Assembly: GCA_964396555.1 (NCBI GenBank)
Contig: CAYNFX010000020.1
Span: 1 to 25,811, forward strand
Direction of reading: 5' to 3'
Length of the DNA stretch: 25,811 nt
Origin: Geofilum sp964396555
Lineage (GTDB): Bacteria; Bacteroidota; Bacteroidia; Bacteroidales; Marinilabiliaceae
Position 1 is the stretch's first letter, and every line of letters starts with the position of its first letter. The position numbers and the translations under genes were made by a program. The notes under the pieces are model-generated. The model saw only the letters and a program-made list of their open reading frames with translations, had not been told where the DNA came from and did not search any database. Positions 1 through 9,036 of this stretch are shown piece after piece.

Positions 1-1848
1 GCGGAACTTCTAGCTGTTGCTGTCTCCGATAGCTTTAATACTGTTGATGATATTGGACATGATTACAAGCTGATAGCTAGCGAGGAGGAGACAGATGTTT
101 TGGTGAAGCAATTGCTTGCGAAGGATTCTTTCTGTTTTGATACTGAGACCACCGGACTAGATGTAAGGGAAAGCTCGCTTATTGGTATGGCATTTTGTTT
201 TGAAGAGGGTAAGGCTTGTTATATTACATTGCCTGCTTCAAGGGGCGAAACTCTTTCAATTCTTGAGAAATTCAGACCTGTTTTTGAGAAGGAGGGACCA
301 GAGAAGATAGGGCACAACATAAAGTTCGATGCCCTTATGCTAAGACAGTATGGAATAGAACTCAAGGGTCCCTACTTTGATACAATGGTTGCCCACCATC
401 TTTTGTTTCCCGGGCAGCGCCATAATATGGACTACCTTTCTGAGGTTTATCTGAAGTATCGGCCCATACCAATCGAATCACTGATAGGTGAGAAGGGAAA
501 GAATCAGGGAAATATGAGGGATGTTCCTGTGGATAAGGTAACCATTTATGCATCTGAGGATGCTGATGTAACCTTCCGATTAAAACAAATCTTTAAAGAG
601 GAACTTGAAAAGGAAGGGCTTATTGACTTTTTCAGGGACGTTGAGATGCCTTTAAGTGCAGTGCTTACTGATATGGAGTTTCATGGAGTTAGCCTGAATG
701 TTGATGACCTCAAAGAGTCAGGAAAAGGACTTGAAAAGAGGCTTGCCGAACTTGAGGCTGATATTATTGAGATGGCAGGTCGTGAGTTTAATGTTAACAG
801 TCCGCGTCAGGTTGGTGAGATACTTTTTGATGTTCTTAAGATTGATTCAAAAGCGTCGAAGACTAAGTCGGGTCAATATTCGACAAATGAGGAGAATCTT
901 CAGAAGTTGAGGGATAAACATCCTATAATAAGTAAGATACTAGAACAGCGGGGATTAAAAAAGTTGTTGTCTACTTATGTTGAGACGCTGCCTACTATGG
1001 TTGACAGGAAAACCGGAAAATTGCATACAACCTATAATCAGGCCCTGGTTGTTACTGGACGCCTAAGTAGTATAAATCCAAATCTTCAGAATATTCCTAT
1101 CAGGGATGATGAAGGCAGGGAAATAAGACGGGCGTTTACAGCATGTGATGCAAACCACGTGTTTCTTAGTGCTGACTATTCGCAGGTTGAGCTGAGACTT
1201 ATGGCTCATTTAAGTGGTGATACCGAACTGGTAAATGCTTTCCTTAGGGGAGATGATGTCCATACTGCAACAGCAAGCAAGATTTTTAAGGTAAGCACCG
1301 ACGAAGTTACTTCAGCAATGCGACGGAAGGCTAAAACGGCAAATTTCGGCATTATTTACGGCATTTCTGCTTTTGGATTATCTGAGAGGCTTAATATTTC
1401 CAGATCCGAGTCAAAGGCTATAATTGATGGCTATTTTGAAAGTTTTAAAGGAGTGAAGGATTATATGGAGGAATGCATCAGGATGGCCAGGGAAAGAGGT
1501 TATGTAACCACGTTATTCGGAAGGAGAAGGTATCTGCCGGATATCAACTCAAAGAATGCTGTTGTTAGGGGAGTAGCAGAGAGAAACGCTATAAACGCAC
1601 CAATTCAGGGAACAGCTGCCGACCTTATAAAGATGGCAATGGTGGATATACACAGGAAGCTGAAGGAAGGAGGTTATAGGACCCTGATGATACTTCAGGT
1701 CCATGACGAACTCAACTTTGATGTGCCTGTAGAGGAACTTGATGCCATAAAAGCTCTCGTAAAAAACTCGATGGAGTCGGTATGCAAACTTAAGGTTCCA
1801 TTGATTGTAGATCTTGGTGTTGGAAAAAACTGGCTCGAGGCACATTAA
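1..1848 (+). CDS. polA: DNA polymerase I, 3' part (exonuclease + polymerase domains), 5' end missing
   Basis: Family A DNA polymerase for Okazaki-fragment maturation and repair synthesis in the cytoplasm. The frame is open from base 1, so the gene is cut by the window edge; 615 codons are visible. Full PolA is about 930 residues, so the 5'-nuclease domain is probably what is missing. The TTG at 100 is internal and is not the true start. The 3'-5' exonuclease domain looks active: Exo I DTET (D codon at 139-141), Exo II with NIKFD, and Exo III YASEDAD. The polymerase motifs are complete: motif A DYSQVELR (metal Asp at 1174-1176), motif B RRKAKTANFGIIYG (from 1321) and motif C QVHDE (Asp at 1705-1707). 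A DUF456 gene follows after 25 bases. Proofreading is therefore predicted to be retained, unlike in some family members that lost these residues. Confidence 0.97.
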   Translation, partial: AELLAVAVSDSFNTVDDIGHDYKLIASEEETDVLVKQLLAKDSFCFDTETTGLDVRESSLIGMAFCFEEGKACYITLPASRGETLSILEKFRPVFEKEGPEKIGHNIKFDALMLRQYGIELKGPYFDTMVAHHLLFPGQRHNMDYLSEVYLKYRPIPIESLIGEKGKNQGNMRDVPVDKVTIYASEDADVTFRLKQIFKEELEKEGLIDFFRDVEMPLSAVLTDMEFHGVSLNVDDLKESGKGLEKRLAELEADIIEMAGREFNVNSPRQVGEILFDVLKIDSKASKTKSGQYSTNEENLQKLRDKHPIISKILEQRGLKKLLSTYVETLPTMVDRKTGKLHTTYNQALVVTGRLSSINPNLQNIPIRDDEGREIRRAFTACDANHVFLSADYSQVELRLMAHLSGDTELVNAFLRGDDVHTATASKIFKVSTDEVTSAMRRKAKTANFGIIYGISAFGLSERLNISRSESKAIIDGYFESFKGVKDYMEECIRMARERGYVTTLFGRRRYLPDINSKNAVVRGVAERNAINAPIQGTAADLIKMAMVDIHRKLKEGGYRTLMILQVHDELNFDVPVEELDAIKALVKNSMESVCKLKVPLIVDLGVGKNWLEAH

Positions 1849-1873
1849 TCATAGTAAATAAAAATGCTGAACT

Positions 1874-2353
1874 ATGGATGTTTTTCTTTTGATACTGGGG
1901 ATTATCCTTTTGCTTGTCGGATTTATCGGATGTATTCTCCCGTTTATACCCGGACCACCTCTGGCTTTTTTTGCATTGCTTGCACTTCATTTTACTAGTT
2001 GGGTGCAATTTAGTTCGAAGCTACTATGGATAGCAGCTATTTTGGCCGTTGTAGTAACCTTACTTGATTATGTAGTGCCTGCATGGGGAACTAAAAAATT
2101 TGGCGGATCAAAGGCTGGAGTGTGGGGAGCCAGCCTGGGGCTTGTGGCAGGTATGTTTCTGGGGCCGGCCGGGATAATACTAGGTCCGTTTGCCGGTGCA
2201 TTGATAGGCGAACTACTTGTAAATACTGATGGCAATCAAGCTTTTCGCTCTGCATTTGGTGCAGTTGTCGGACTCTTTGCAGGGGTACTTGCCAAACTAG
2301 TTGTGTGCGGAATTTATACCTGGTGGTTTGTAAGAGAACTTATAGCAATTTAG
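1874..2353 (+). CDS. DUF456 family membrane protein
   Basis: A 159-residue, very hydrophobic protein matching the DUF456 family, whose function is not established. It has an N-terminal membrane helix (about residues 3-22) with a glycine/proline-rich IPGPP turn, then further hydrophobic segments (about 25-42, 48-70 and 84-150) rich in small residues, with repeated GLVAG / GPFAGALIGE type stretches common in this family. There is no signal peptidase site and no enzymatic motif. It lies 25 bases after polA on the same strand and just before a strong terminator, so it is probably the last gene of the polA transcript. The ATG at 1874 is the first in frame and fits the family N-terminus. The family is recognised from its overall pattern; no role is proposed. 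Confidence 0.85.
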   Translation: MDVFLLILGIILLLVGFIGCILPFIPGPPLAFFALLALHFTSWVQFSSKLLWIAAILAVVVTLLDYVVPAWGTKKFGGSKAGVWGASLGLVAGMFLGPAGIILGPFAGALIGELLVNTDGNQAFRSAFGAVVGLFAGVLAKLVVCGIYTWWFVRELIAI

Positions 2354-2392
2354 TAGTATAGAAAGCTTGGGTTAAAGAAATATAAAGTTTGA

Positions 2393-2428
2393 TTTTCTAC
2401 CTGAGCCAGATGTAGTTCAGGTAGAAAA
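2393..2428. terminator. Hairpin downstream of DUF456, overlaps the next palindrome
   Basis: A perfect 12-bp stem (2393-2404 with 2417-2428) encloses a 12-base loop. Its right arm ends in the A-run that is also the left edge of the 48-bp palindrome at 2425-2472, so the two stems cannot both be fully formed. On the plus strand it precedes the main terminator. It may assist termination or protect the 3' end; this is inferred from structure only. Confidence 0.55.
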
Positions 2429-2472
2429 AAAATAGGTTGTCCCAACTGCAGTTGGGACAACCTATTTTTTTT
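2425..2472. terminator. Bidirectional intrinsic terminator (48-bp perfect palindrome)
   Basis: A perfect inverted repeat centred between 2448 and 2449: A-run, TAGGTTGTCCCAACTG, its complement and a T-run. In both directions the GC-containing stem is followed by a U-tract, the classic form of a factor-independent terminator. It lies between the converging DUF456 (ends 2353) and S41 peptidase (ends 2485) genes, so one element can serve both. Confidence 0.9.
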
Positions 2473-2484
2473 TCAGAGAGTATT

Positions 2485-4197
2485 TTAGTTATTGTACCTT
2501 TTGTCTCCTGCGTGAGTTAGTATTGTTCCATTGAGCATCCCTTTATAGTTGTCACCATCTTGCAAGGCTTCAATTGCTTTAAATAGTTCCTTGTCAAACT
2601 TAAGACTGTAAATAATTGAGCCCTTTTCATGATAGAACCTACGTACAATTTCTGAACCTAGCAGAGGATCAATGTCTTCTCTTGCGTTCAATAGAGCATG
2701 CCTAACATCCGGCTTAAGAATCTTTTCCAGCTCTTCAAATGTTTCCTTGCCGGCTTCAAAGTTACCTTCTTTTTTCGCAGCATTCTTCAGTTGGTTGAGT
2801 AAGTCATTAGCCTCTGATTCAAACTTGAAATTGTCTAGTGATAGTACAAAATTCACAAATTCCTGGTACATATTATCATCAACATAAAAGGAATCAGGTG
2901 CTGGAATTGTCTCCTTCTTTGCTGCATACTGTGTTGTGAAATCAAAGATGGTTTGTTGCATAAGCAACGCAATTGTTATTTTAGCGTATGTCTCCTGTTC
3001 CAAAGTAATATCTGGGGAAATACCTCCACCATCAAGAACTGTTCTTCCTCCTTTTGTTTTAAATTCCTTCATTAGGGAATCAGGAATCAGACCCACACTT
3101 CCGTCCTCATTTCTTTTTGCATAATCAACTGCCTGAATGCATCTTCCACTAGGGATATAGTATTTTGCGGTTGTTACTTTAAGGCTTGAATTGTAAGGAA
3201 GGGCACGTGTGGTTTGTACTAGTCCTTTACCAAAGGATCTTTGGCCGATGATCAGGGCTCGGTCATGATCCTGAAGAGCTCCGGCAACAATTTCAGATGC
3301 AGATGCAGACGACCTGTTGATAAGGACTGCCAGAGGAGTGATAGTGTCAAGAGGTTCACGAGGTGCTCTGTATGTCTTGTCCCATTGGGAAACCTTGCCT
3401 TTGGTGCTCACCACTTCACTGCTACGAGGCAGAAAGAGGTTTGCTACCTTTACAGCTTCATCCATCAAACCACCCGGATTTCCTCGTAGATCAAGAATGA
3501 GACCCCTTAGCTTACCACTTTTCTTTAACTCAATAATAGCCTTCTCAACTTCATCAGCGCAGTTTTGAGTGAAATTGTTAAGTAGGATTAGGCCTGTGTT
3601 TTCATTGATCATTCCATAATAGGGTACAGGGTTGATTTGGATGACCTGCCTTTGGATGCTGATCTCCAATTCTTTTTCAATTCCAGGTCTGAGAACGGAA
3701 ATGTTTACTGTGGTTCCGGCAGAGCCTTTAAGGTTTTCGCTAACCTCTGAAGTTTCCTTATTGCGCATAGAAAGGCCGTCTATCTTCAGAATCCTGTCGC
3801 CGGCCTTTAGGCCGGCAACTTGTGCCGGCATTCCTTCATAAGGTTCCGATATTAGTATCCATTCCCCTCTTTTAGTAATAAGTGCACCAATACCTGCATA
3901 TTCTCCGGTAGTCATAAACCTGAAGTCTTCCTGTTCTTCTTCAGGTATATAGCTTGTATAAGGGTCCAATGACGAAAGCATTGCATCAATGCCGGTCTTT
4001 ACCAGTTTTGCTGGCTCTGTTTCAACAACGTAGATTGTGTTGAGCTCATGAAACAGGGCGTAGAAAATATCCAGATTCTTGACAACTTCAAAGTTGCGAC
4101 GGTCTGTTGTAGCTGATATCAATCCAATGGAAATTACAGCTACAGCCACAATGACTTTAAGCCATCCCTTCCTGTTTAATCCTCCTTTACTTGCCAT
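2485..4197 (-). CDS. S41 family C-terminal processing peptidase (membrane-anchored)
   Basis: Carboxy-terminal processing serine protease acting on periplasmic or envelope proteins. The 570 residues show an N-terminal signal anchor (about 12-29), a helical S41 N-terminal region, a PDZ domain (about 90-175, with the GIGALI and KAGDRILKIDG signatures) and the S41 catalytic core (about 195-385). The core has DLRGNPGG, the nucleophile Ser299 in SASASE and the general base Lys324 in RSFGKG, 25 residues apart as in Prc/CtpB. A C-terminal extension of about 170 residues, mostly helical in appearance, follows. It is the last gene on this minus-strand run, 112 bases after pbpC, so it may have its own promoter. 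A second S41 peptidase lies at 10206-11852. The natural substrate cannot be read from the sequence. Confidence 0.95.
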   Translation of the reverse strand: MASKGGLNRKGWLKVIVAVAVISIGLISATTDRRNFEVVKNLDIFYALFHELNTIYVVETEPAKLVKTGIDAMLSSLDPYTSYIPEEEQEDFRFMTTGEYAGIGALITKRGEWILISEPYEGMPAQVAGLKAGDRILKIDGLSMRNKETSEVSENLKGSAGTTVNISVLRPGIEKELEISIQRQVIQINPVPYYGMINENTGLILLNNFTQNCADEVEKAIIELKKSGKLRGLILDLRGNPGGLMDEAVKVANLFLPRSSEVVSTKGKVSQWDKTYRAPREPLDTITPLAVLINRSSASASEIVAGALQDHDRALIIGQRSFGKGLVQTTRALPYNSSLKVTTAKYYIPSGRCIQAVDYAKRNEDGSVGLIPDSLMKEFKTKGGRTVLDGGGISPDITLEQETYAKITIALLMQQTIFDFTTQYAAKKETIPAPDSFYVDDNMYQEFVNFVLSLDNFKFESEANDLLNQLKNAAKKEGNFEAGKETFEELEKILKPDVRHALLNAREDIDPLLGSEIVRRFYHEKGSIIYSLKFDKELFKAIEALQDGDNYKGMLNGTILTHAGDKRYNN

Positions 4198-4280
4198 ATG
4201 CTTTTTGTTTATTTTCTATCTATTGTACTATGATTGCCTTACGATTATTACTCCCTATGTTGCAAAAACTGTGCTAGGAA

Positions 4281-4288
4281 CAAATTTA
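4281..4288 (-). promoter_or_regulatory. Candidate Bacteroidota -7 box for the S41 peptidase
   Basis: On the minus strand these bases read TAAATTTG, an exact match to the Bacteroidota TAnnTTTG element, 83 bases upstream of the ATG at 4197 in the 112-base gap after pbpC. No TTTG -33 element sits at the usual 19-base spacing, so support is partial. Confidence 0.35.
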
Positions 4289-4309
4289 AAATTAATTATC
4301 AATAGCACT

Positions 4310-6676
4310 TTAATTAATAGTTTTTTCTTTACCTGTATAGTCGTCTGCACACATAAAGGTTCTTTGAATTCGTTTACCTTTGCTATCAACCAGGCTAAGA
4401 TGCTGGGGCCCTTTTGCGGGAAGCATTTCCATTTCATGTATCCCCGTTGTACAACCCAGATATTGCCCATTGAGGTGCCAGTAAATAGTTTCATTTTCCT
4501 GCCTGTGCACAGCCTTTATTACCATACGGCTGAGATTTCCGTTTAAATCACGGGGGATTAAGACTGTTGTGTTATTTGGTGGGTAGATCAACTCCATACT
4601 ATTTTCATCATCAGATGACTCAAAACCGTGTTTAAATGGGGGTAGGATCTTGTAAGAAGGATTTATTTTTCTGTAGTACCATTCCATTACAGGAGGTAAA
4701 ATGAAATAACTTTTTGAAATCAATTGTGCACCGTCTTCTATTTCCAAACTACTGCGGTATCTCCCATCTGGACTCAGGTGAACAAGTTTGTGATATGGGC
4801 ACGGATTTGTCTTCTTAATCGTTTTGGGAACCAGTCGTGAAATTGCGTCAGGGCAGTATTGCCCGGCTCTTTCTCCAGATTGAGGGCATATCATTACTTC
4901 ATCCATATCGTCGTGTGGGACCGGTAGCGCAGAAGAGGATGGTAGGAGAGAGAATAATTCAAACAGAATCGGACCTGCCGCACTGCCACCTATTATCCCT
5001 GGTCGACCTTCTCCGGAGGCATTTCCAACCCATGCGGCAACTACATAATCGGAAGACACTCCAACACCCCATGCATCTCTGTAACCAAAACTTGTTCCCG
5101 TTTTCCAGGCAATCTGACCAGAGGAGCCGAAGTGCTCCCAGCCTGACTCTTCAGGGGGGCGTTCTACACTGGTTAGCGCTTTGAGTGTGAAGTATATAGA
5201 TGAGGCACTTAGAACTTGAGGATTATTCGTATATGTTTTTTTTCCTGTTTGCTGCTTGACTTGTTGAAGTATTAGTGGATGAAATGACCAGGCCTGATAC
5301 TGTCCCCCATTTTCCATATATTGGTTTAGCGTTCTCCGCATTGATGCAAAACTTCCTGCAAGGTCCCACAATGTCACCTCGCTTCCACCTAATATAAGAC
5401 TTAGACCATAGTGTGAATAAGGCTTGTTTATTGTTTTGAAACCCAAGTTGGTAAGATCATTAATAAAGCGATTACCATCATATTCATTTAGCAGTCTTAC
5501 GAATGGGATGTTAAGGGACTTAGCCAATGCTCTATCAGCATGTACAGCACCATCATAACTTTTGTTATAGTTACGAGGTACGTAGTTCTTGTAATAGGAT
5601 GGAATATCCGGTAACAGAGAAGCCGGGAGTATCAGACCATCTTGAAGTGCAAATGCATAAAGAAAAGGTTTTAATACGCTGCCTGAACTTCTTGAAGATC
5701 TGATAATATCTACATTGTATCCTTTGTCCTTTTGTGTGCCATAACTATTTCCGATATAGGCAAGTACCTCCCCGGTTTCAACTGAAGCAATGATTGCTGC
5801 TGCATTGTATATTTCGTTGTTTTTAAGAAGTTTACTATGCCTTTCAACAATTGAAGTGGCCAAATGTTGAAGTTCTGCATCAATTGAAAGTTGTATATGT
5901 TTGCCCCTTTGGTTAATAATATGGTAATCCAGTAAATGGGGACAAAGATTCGGCATAGGTCCTGGAGGTTCTGGCAGCTCCTCAAGATGTGCAAGCAGCA
6001 GTTCTGATTCTGATATTAATCCTTTGTTGTACAGTTTGTTTAGCAATTCGTTGCGCTTTTCACGGAGGGTTGAAGTACTTCTTCCCGGGTGGACCAATGA
6101 GGGGGAGTTGGGCAAAACAGCAAGCGTTGCAGCTTCAGCCCAGGTTAGTTCATGTGAGGGACGGTTGAAGTACCTGTATGATGCAGCTTCAAGTCCAACG
6201 GTATTTCCTCCAAAAGGAGCATGTGCAGCATATAGAGCAAGTATTGAGTCTTTGCTTATTGAGACTTCCATACGAATGGCAAGCACTATTTCCTTTATTT
6301 TGTTGGGAATGGTTCTGGGAGCCGGATTTGCAAGGCGAATAACTTGCATTGTAATTGTGCTACCACCACTTATTATTTTCTTCTGCCTGATATTTCTTAC
6401 TAGAGCTTTGGATAGCGCAATTGGATTGAATCCTGGATGGTAGTTGAAATACTCATCCTCAAAAAGGAGGATGGATGTCTTGAATTTTTCGGGTACGGAA
6501 TCAGGTGGCGGGAAGCGCCATTGCTCATCCTCCGCTATATGGGCCGCTAGTAGGTGATTATACTTGTCACTTAATACGGTGGAGTATGTAACGTTGAACC
6601 TTACTACAGGAAGACAAAAAAACAGGAGCACTCCAATTGCCAGAGTGCTCAATAAGTACTTACGCCTTTTGCTCAT
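4310..6676 (-). CDS. pbpC: Penicillin-binding protein 1C (bifunctional transglycosylase/transpeptidase family)
   Basis: Class A penicillin-binding protein of the PBP1C subfamily, 788 residues, anchored in the inner membrane by a helix at about 7-26. The GT51 glycosyltransferase domain (about 45-225) has the catalytic Glu73 in EDEYFNYHPG and the GGSTITMQ motif (104-111). The transpeptidase domain carries all three active-site motifs: SVLK (Ser333/Lys336), SLN (387-389) and KTG (525-527). The C-terminal region (about 700-780) matches the BiPBP_C domain, which separates PBP1C from PBP1A/1B. It starts 32 bases after the GH3 gene and is probably cotranscribed with it. In many bacteria pbpC is next to an alpha-2-macroglobulin gene; none lies next to it here. 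All catalytic residues are present, so it should be an active enzyme. Confidence 0.95.
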   Translation of the reverse strand: MSKRRKYLLSTLAIGVLLFFCLPVVRFNVTYSTVLSDKYNHLLAAHIAEDEQWRFPPPDSVPEKFKTSILLFEDEYFNYHPGFNPIALSKALVRNIRQKKIISGGSTITMQVIRLANPAPRTIPNKIKEIVLAIRMEVSISKDSILALYAAHAPFGGNTVGLEAASYRYFNRPSHELTWAEAATLAVLPNSPSLVHPGRSTSTLREKRNELLNKLYNKGLISESELLLAHLEELPEPPGPMPNLCPHLLDYHIINQRGKHIQLSIDAELQHLATSIVERHSKLLKNNEIYNAAAIIASVETGEVLAYIGNSYGTQKDKGYNVDIIRSSRSSGSVLKPFLYAFALQDGLILPASLLPDIPSYYKNYVPRNYNKSYDGAVHADRALAKSLNIPFVRLLNEYDGNRFINDLTNLGFKTINKPYSHYGLSLILGGSEVTLWDLAGSFASMRRTLNQYMENGGQYQAWSFHPLILQQVKQQTGKKTYTNNPQVLSASSIYFTLKALTSVERPPEESGWEHFGSSGQIAWKTGTSFGYRDAWGVGVSSDYVVAAWVGNASGEGRPGIIGGSAAGPILFELFSLLPSSSALPVPHDDMDEVMICPQSGERAGQYCPDAISRLVPKTIKKTNPCPYHKLVHLSPDGRYRSSLEIEDGAQLISKSYFILPPVMEWYYRKINPSYKILPPFKHGFESSDDENSMELIYPPNNTTVLIPRDLNGNLSRMVIKAVHRQENETIYWHLNGQYLGCTTGIHEMEMLPAKGPQHLSLVDSKGKRIQRTFMCADDYTGKEKTIN

Positions 6677-6708
6677 ACCAGGTTGTGTCTCATGCTTTTT
6701 GTATAATT

Positions 6709-8925
6709 CTATTTGAGGTTGAGTTTAGCTTTAGTTCTTATATCTGTTGATGATGACCCGAGTAAGATTTCAAAAGCACCATTCTCCGAAACCCATGTTG
6801 ATTTGGTATCATCATAAAACTGGAGCATTGAATTGTCAACAACAAACTTTATTGTTTTTGTTTCACCAGGATTAAGCAATACTTTCTGGAAAGCCTTTAG
6901 TTCTTTCAATGGCCTTTGAAGTGAGGATTTCAGATCTGAAATATATAGTTGAATTGTTTCATAACCGGCTCTATTCCCTGTATTGGTAACATCAACTGTG
7001 CAAATAATCTGATCCTGTCTGGTCAATGATGTACCTGAAAGTTTAGTTTTTCCGTATTCAAAGGTAGTGTAGCTGAGGCCATGGCCGAAGCTAAACAGAG
7101 GTTTGATTTTCTTAGTATCATGCCAACGGTAGCCAACGAGGATACTTTCTTTGTATTCCACTTTACCGTTACTTCCAGGATATGCTCCAATAGCGTGAGC
7201 GGCATTGTCGTTTAGTTTTACCGGGAAGGTAAAAGGTAGTTTTCCAGATGGATTAACTTCCCCACAAAGCACGGAGGCAATTGCGTGTCCTGCTTCAGAT
7301 CCAAGAAACCAGGCCTGAATTATGGCCGGGACTTCGTTAACCCATGGCATAGCTACCGCATTACCAGAGATATTAACAACTATCAAATTGGTATTTACCT
7401 TTGCTAGTTCACTGATTAGCTTATCCTGTCCATATGGAAGTTCCAAAGACTGCCTGTCAGTTCCTTCTGAATCCTGTTCATGGCTTTTGTTTAGTCCAAC
7501 TATGAGGATTACGTAATCAGCATCTTTGGCAACAGCCAGGGCTTCCTTAAGTAAATCCTCGGGTGAACGGTCATCTCTCAGGTCCTGACCTGTTGAGACC
7601 TTGTCAAATTCGGTGCTTACATCTCCTACATAACCCCTTGCATAGACTACCTCAACCTGAGGTTCAAGGTAGTTACGCAGACCATCCAGTGGAAGAATTT
7701 CATATTGTGCCTTGAGAGAGGAACTTCCTCCTCCAACAGTCATTTTTTTAATTGCATTTTCACCAATGATGGCCACTCTTTTAGCCTTTGTTACATCAAT
7801 AGGGAGGATATTGCCATTATTTTTGAGTAATACAATACCTTCTGTTGCTATTTCCCATGCAGCTTTTGAGTGATCCTCGCTTACAAACTTCCCCCATGGG
7901 CGGTTACGATTCATTTCAGTGCGGAAAATCAGACGAAGCACATTTTTTGCTTTTTGGTCGAGTTCTAAGGTTCCAACTTCTCCGGATCGGATAAGTTCAA
8001 GATAGGGATTAGCCAGATAGTATTGACTATAGGAATCCGAGTTACTCCAGTCTTCTCCTCCTGTCCATGTGCCAAATTCCATGTCAAGACCGTTAAAAAT
8101 GGCTTCTCTCGTATCATGAACTCCACCCCAGTCAGACATTACAACTCCGTCAAAACCCCATTCCTCTCTAAGTATCTTTTTCAGTAAATAAGAGTTGTGG
8201 GAGCAGTGCTCGCCACGGTACTTATTATATGCTCCCATAATTGACCAAGCCTGTCCTTCCTGAACAGCGGCTTTGAATGCAGGCAAATAGATTTCACGCA
8301 GGGCACGTTCATCTGCTACTACGTCGATAGTGCCTCTTTCAGTCTCCTGATTATTTAAAGCGAAATGCTTAACACAGGCAGCAACGCCATTAGATTGGAC
8401 ACCTTTGATATAAGGTACTACTATTCTGGATGCCAGAAAGGGATCTTCACCCATGTATTCGAAGTTTCTACCGTTTAGGGGAGTTCTGTATATGTTAACT
8501 CCCGGACCGAGCAACACAGTTTTCTTCCTGTATCTGGCTTCTTCTCCGACAGCTTTCCCGTAACTAAAAGCTCTTTCTGGATTCCAGGTTGCTGCCAATG
8601 CTGTCAGGGCAGGGAAAGCGGTACATGAGTCATTTGTCCATCCGGCTTGGGCCCATTCATCCCAAAGAACTTCAGGCCTGATGCCATGGGGTCCGTCTGT
8701 CATCCATACTTCAGGAATACCCAGGCGGGGAACTCCAGCAGAACTGAATTTGGATTGAGCGTGCAACAATGCAATTTTCTCTTCTGTCGTCATTCGCGAC
8801 AGGGCATCTTCAACCCTTTCTTCAATTGTTTTGGATTCATCCAGATATGCCGGAATATTCTGAGCTTGAGCGGATAAAAAGTAACCGCTCAAGCTTAGTA
8901 GCAGGCTCACTATTCTTTGTCTCAT
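6709..8925 (-). CDS. Secreted glycoside hydrolase family 3 (beta-glucosidase-like)
   Basis: A GH3 beta-glycosidase of 738 residues with an N-terminal signal peptide (about 1-21, possible cleavage after AQA), so it acts in the periplasm or at the surface. The order is the (alpha/beta)8 domain (about 30-345), the alpha/beta sandwich domain (about 360-590) and a fibronectin-III-like C-terminal domain (about 650-735). The nucleophile is Asp265 in GVVMSDWGG; the KHFALNN substrate-binding motif is present (Lys186/His187); the likely acid/base is Glu487 in SEGTDR. The FSFGHGLSYT signature precedes the FnIII domain. The family includes beta-glucosidases and beta-xylosidases; substrate cannot be fixed from sequence. 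There is no SusC/SusD pair beside it, so this is not a classic polysaccharide utilisation locus. It is 32 bases upstream of pbpC and 111 bases after an outer-membrane protein gene. Confidence 0.94.
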   Translation of the reverse strand: MRQRIVSLLLSLSGYFLSAQAQNIPAYLDESKTIEERVEDALSRMTTEEKIALLHAQSKFSSAGVPRLGIPEVWMTDGPHGIRPEVLWDEWAQAGWTNDSCTAFPALTALAATWNPERAFSYGKAVGEEARYRKKTVLLGPGVNIYRTPLNGRNFEYMGEDPFLASRIVVPYIKGVQSNGVAACVKHFALNNQETERGTIDVVADERALREIYLPAFKAAVQEGQAWSIMGAYNKYRGEHCSHNSYLLKKILREEWGFDGVVMSDWGGVHDTREAIFNGLDMEFGTWTGGEDWSNSDSYSQYYLANPYLELIRSGEVGTLELDQKAKNVLRLIFRTEMNRNRPWGKFVSEDHSKAAWEIATEGIVLLKNNGNILPIDVTKAKRVAIIGENAIKKMTVGGGSSSLKAQYEILPLDGLRNYLEPQVEVVYARGYVGDVSTEFDKVSTGQDLRDDRSPEDLLKEALAVAKDADYVILIVGLNKSHEQDSEGTDRQSLELPYGQDKLISELAKVNTNLIVVNISGNAVAMPWVNEVPAIIQAWFLGSEAGHAIASVLCGEVNPSGKLPFTFPVKLNDNAAHAIGAYPGSNGKVEYKESILVGYRWHDTKKIKPLFSFGHGLSYTTFEYGKTKLSGTSLTRQDQIICTVDVTNTGNRAGYETIQLYISDLKSSLQRPLKELKAFQKVLLNPGETKTIKFVVDNSMLQFYDDTKSTWVSENGAFEILLGSSSTDIRTKAKLNLK

Positions 8926-9036
8926 AATCAGTAGTATTATTGTGCTTTAGCTAAGTTAAGCAGATATTGCCATATTACAAGGCTTGGGCGGTCAGAATGA
9001 GACAATTGTGAATTACCTCATCAACAGTGATTAGCT

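Noticed and set aside
4079..4546. A 155-codon plus-strand open frame spanning the S41–pbpC gap
   Set aside because: It overlaps two well-supported minus-strand genes, and its translation resembles no known family. Only the gap itself is non-coding, so it is a shadow frame.
6024..6443. A 139-codon plus-strand open frame inside pbpC
   Set aside because: It lies entirely opposite the PBP1C transglycosylase domain, which has clear catalytic motifs; no independent coding evidence.
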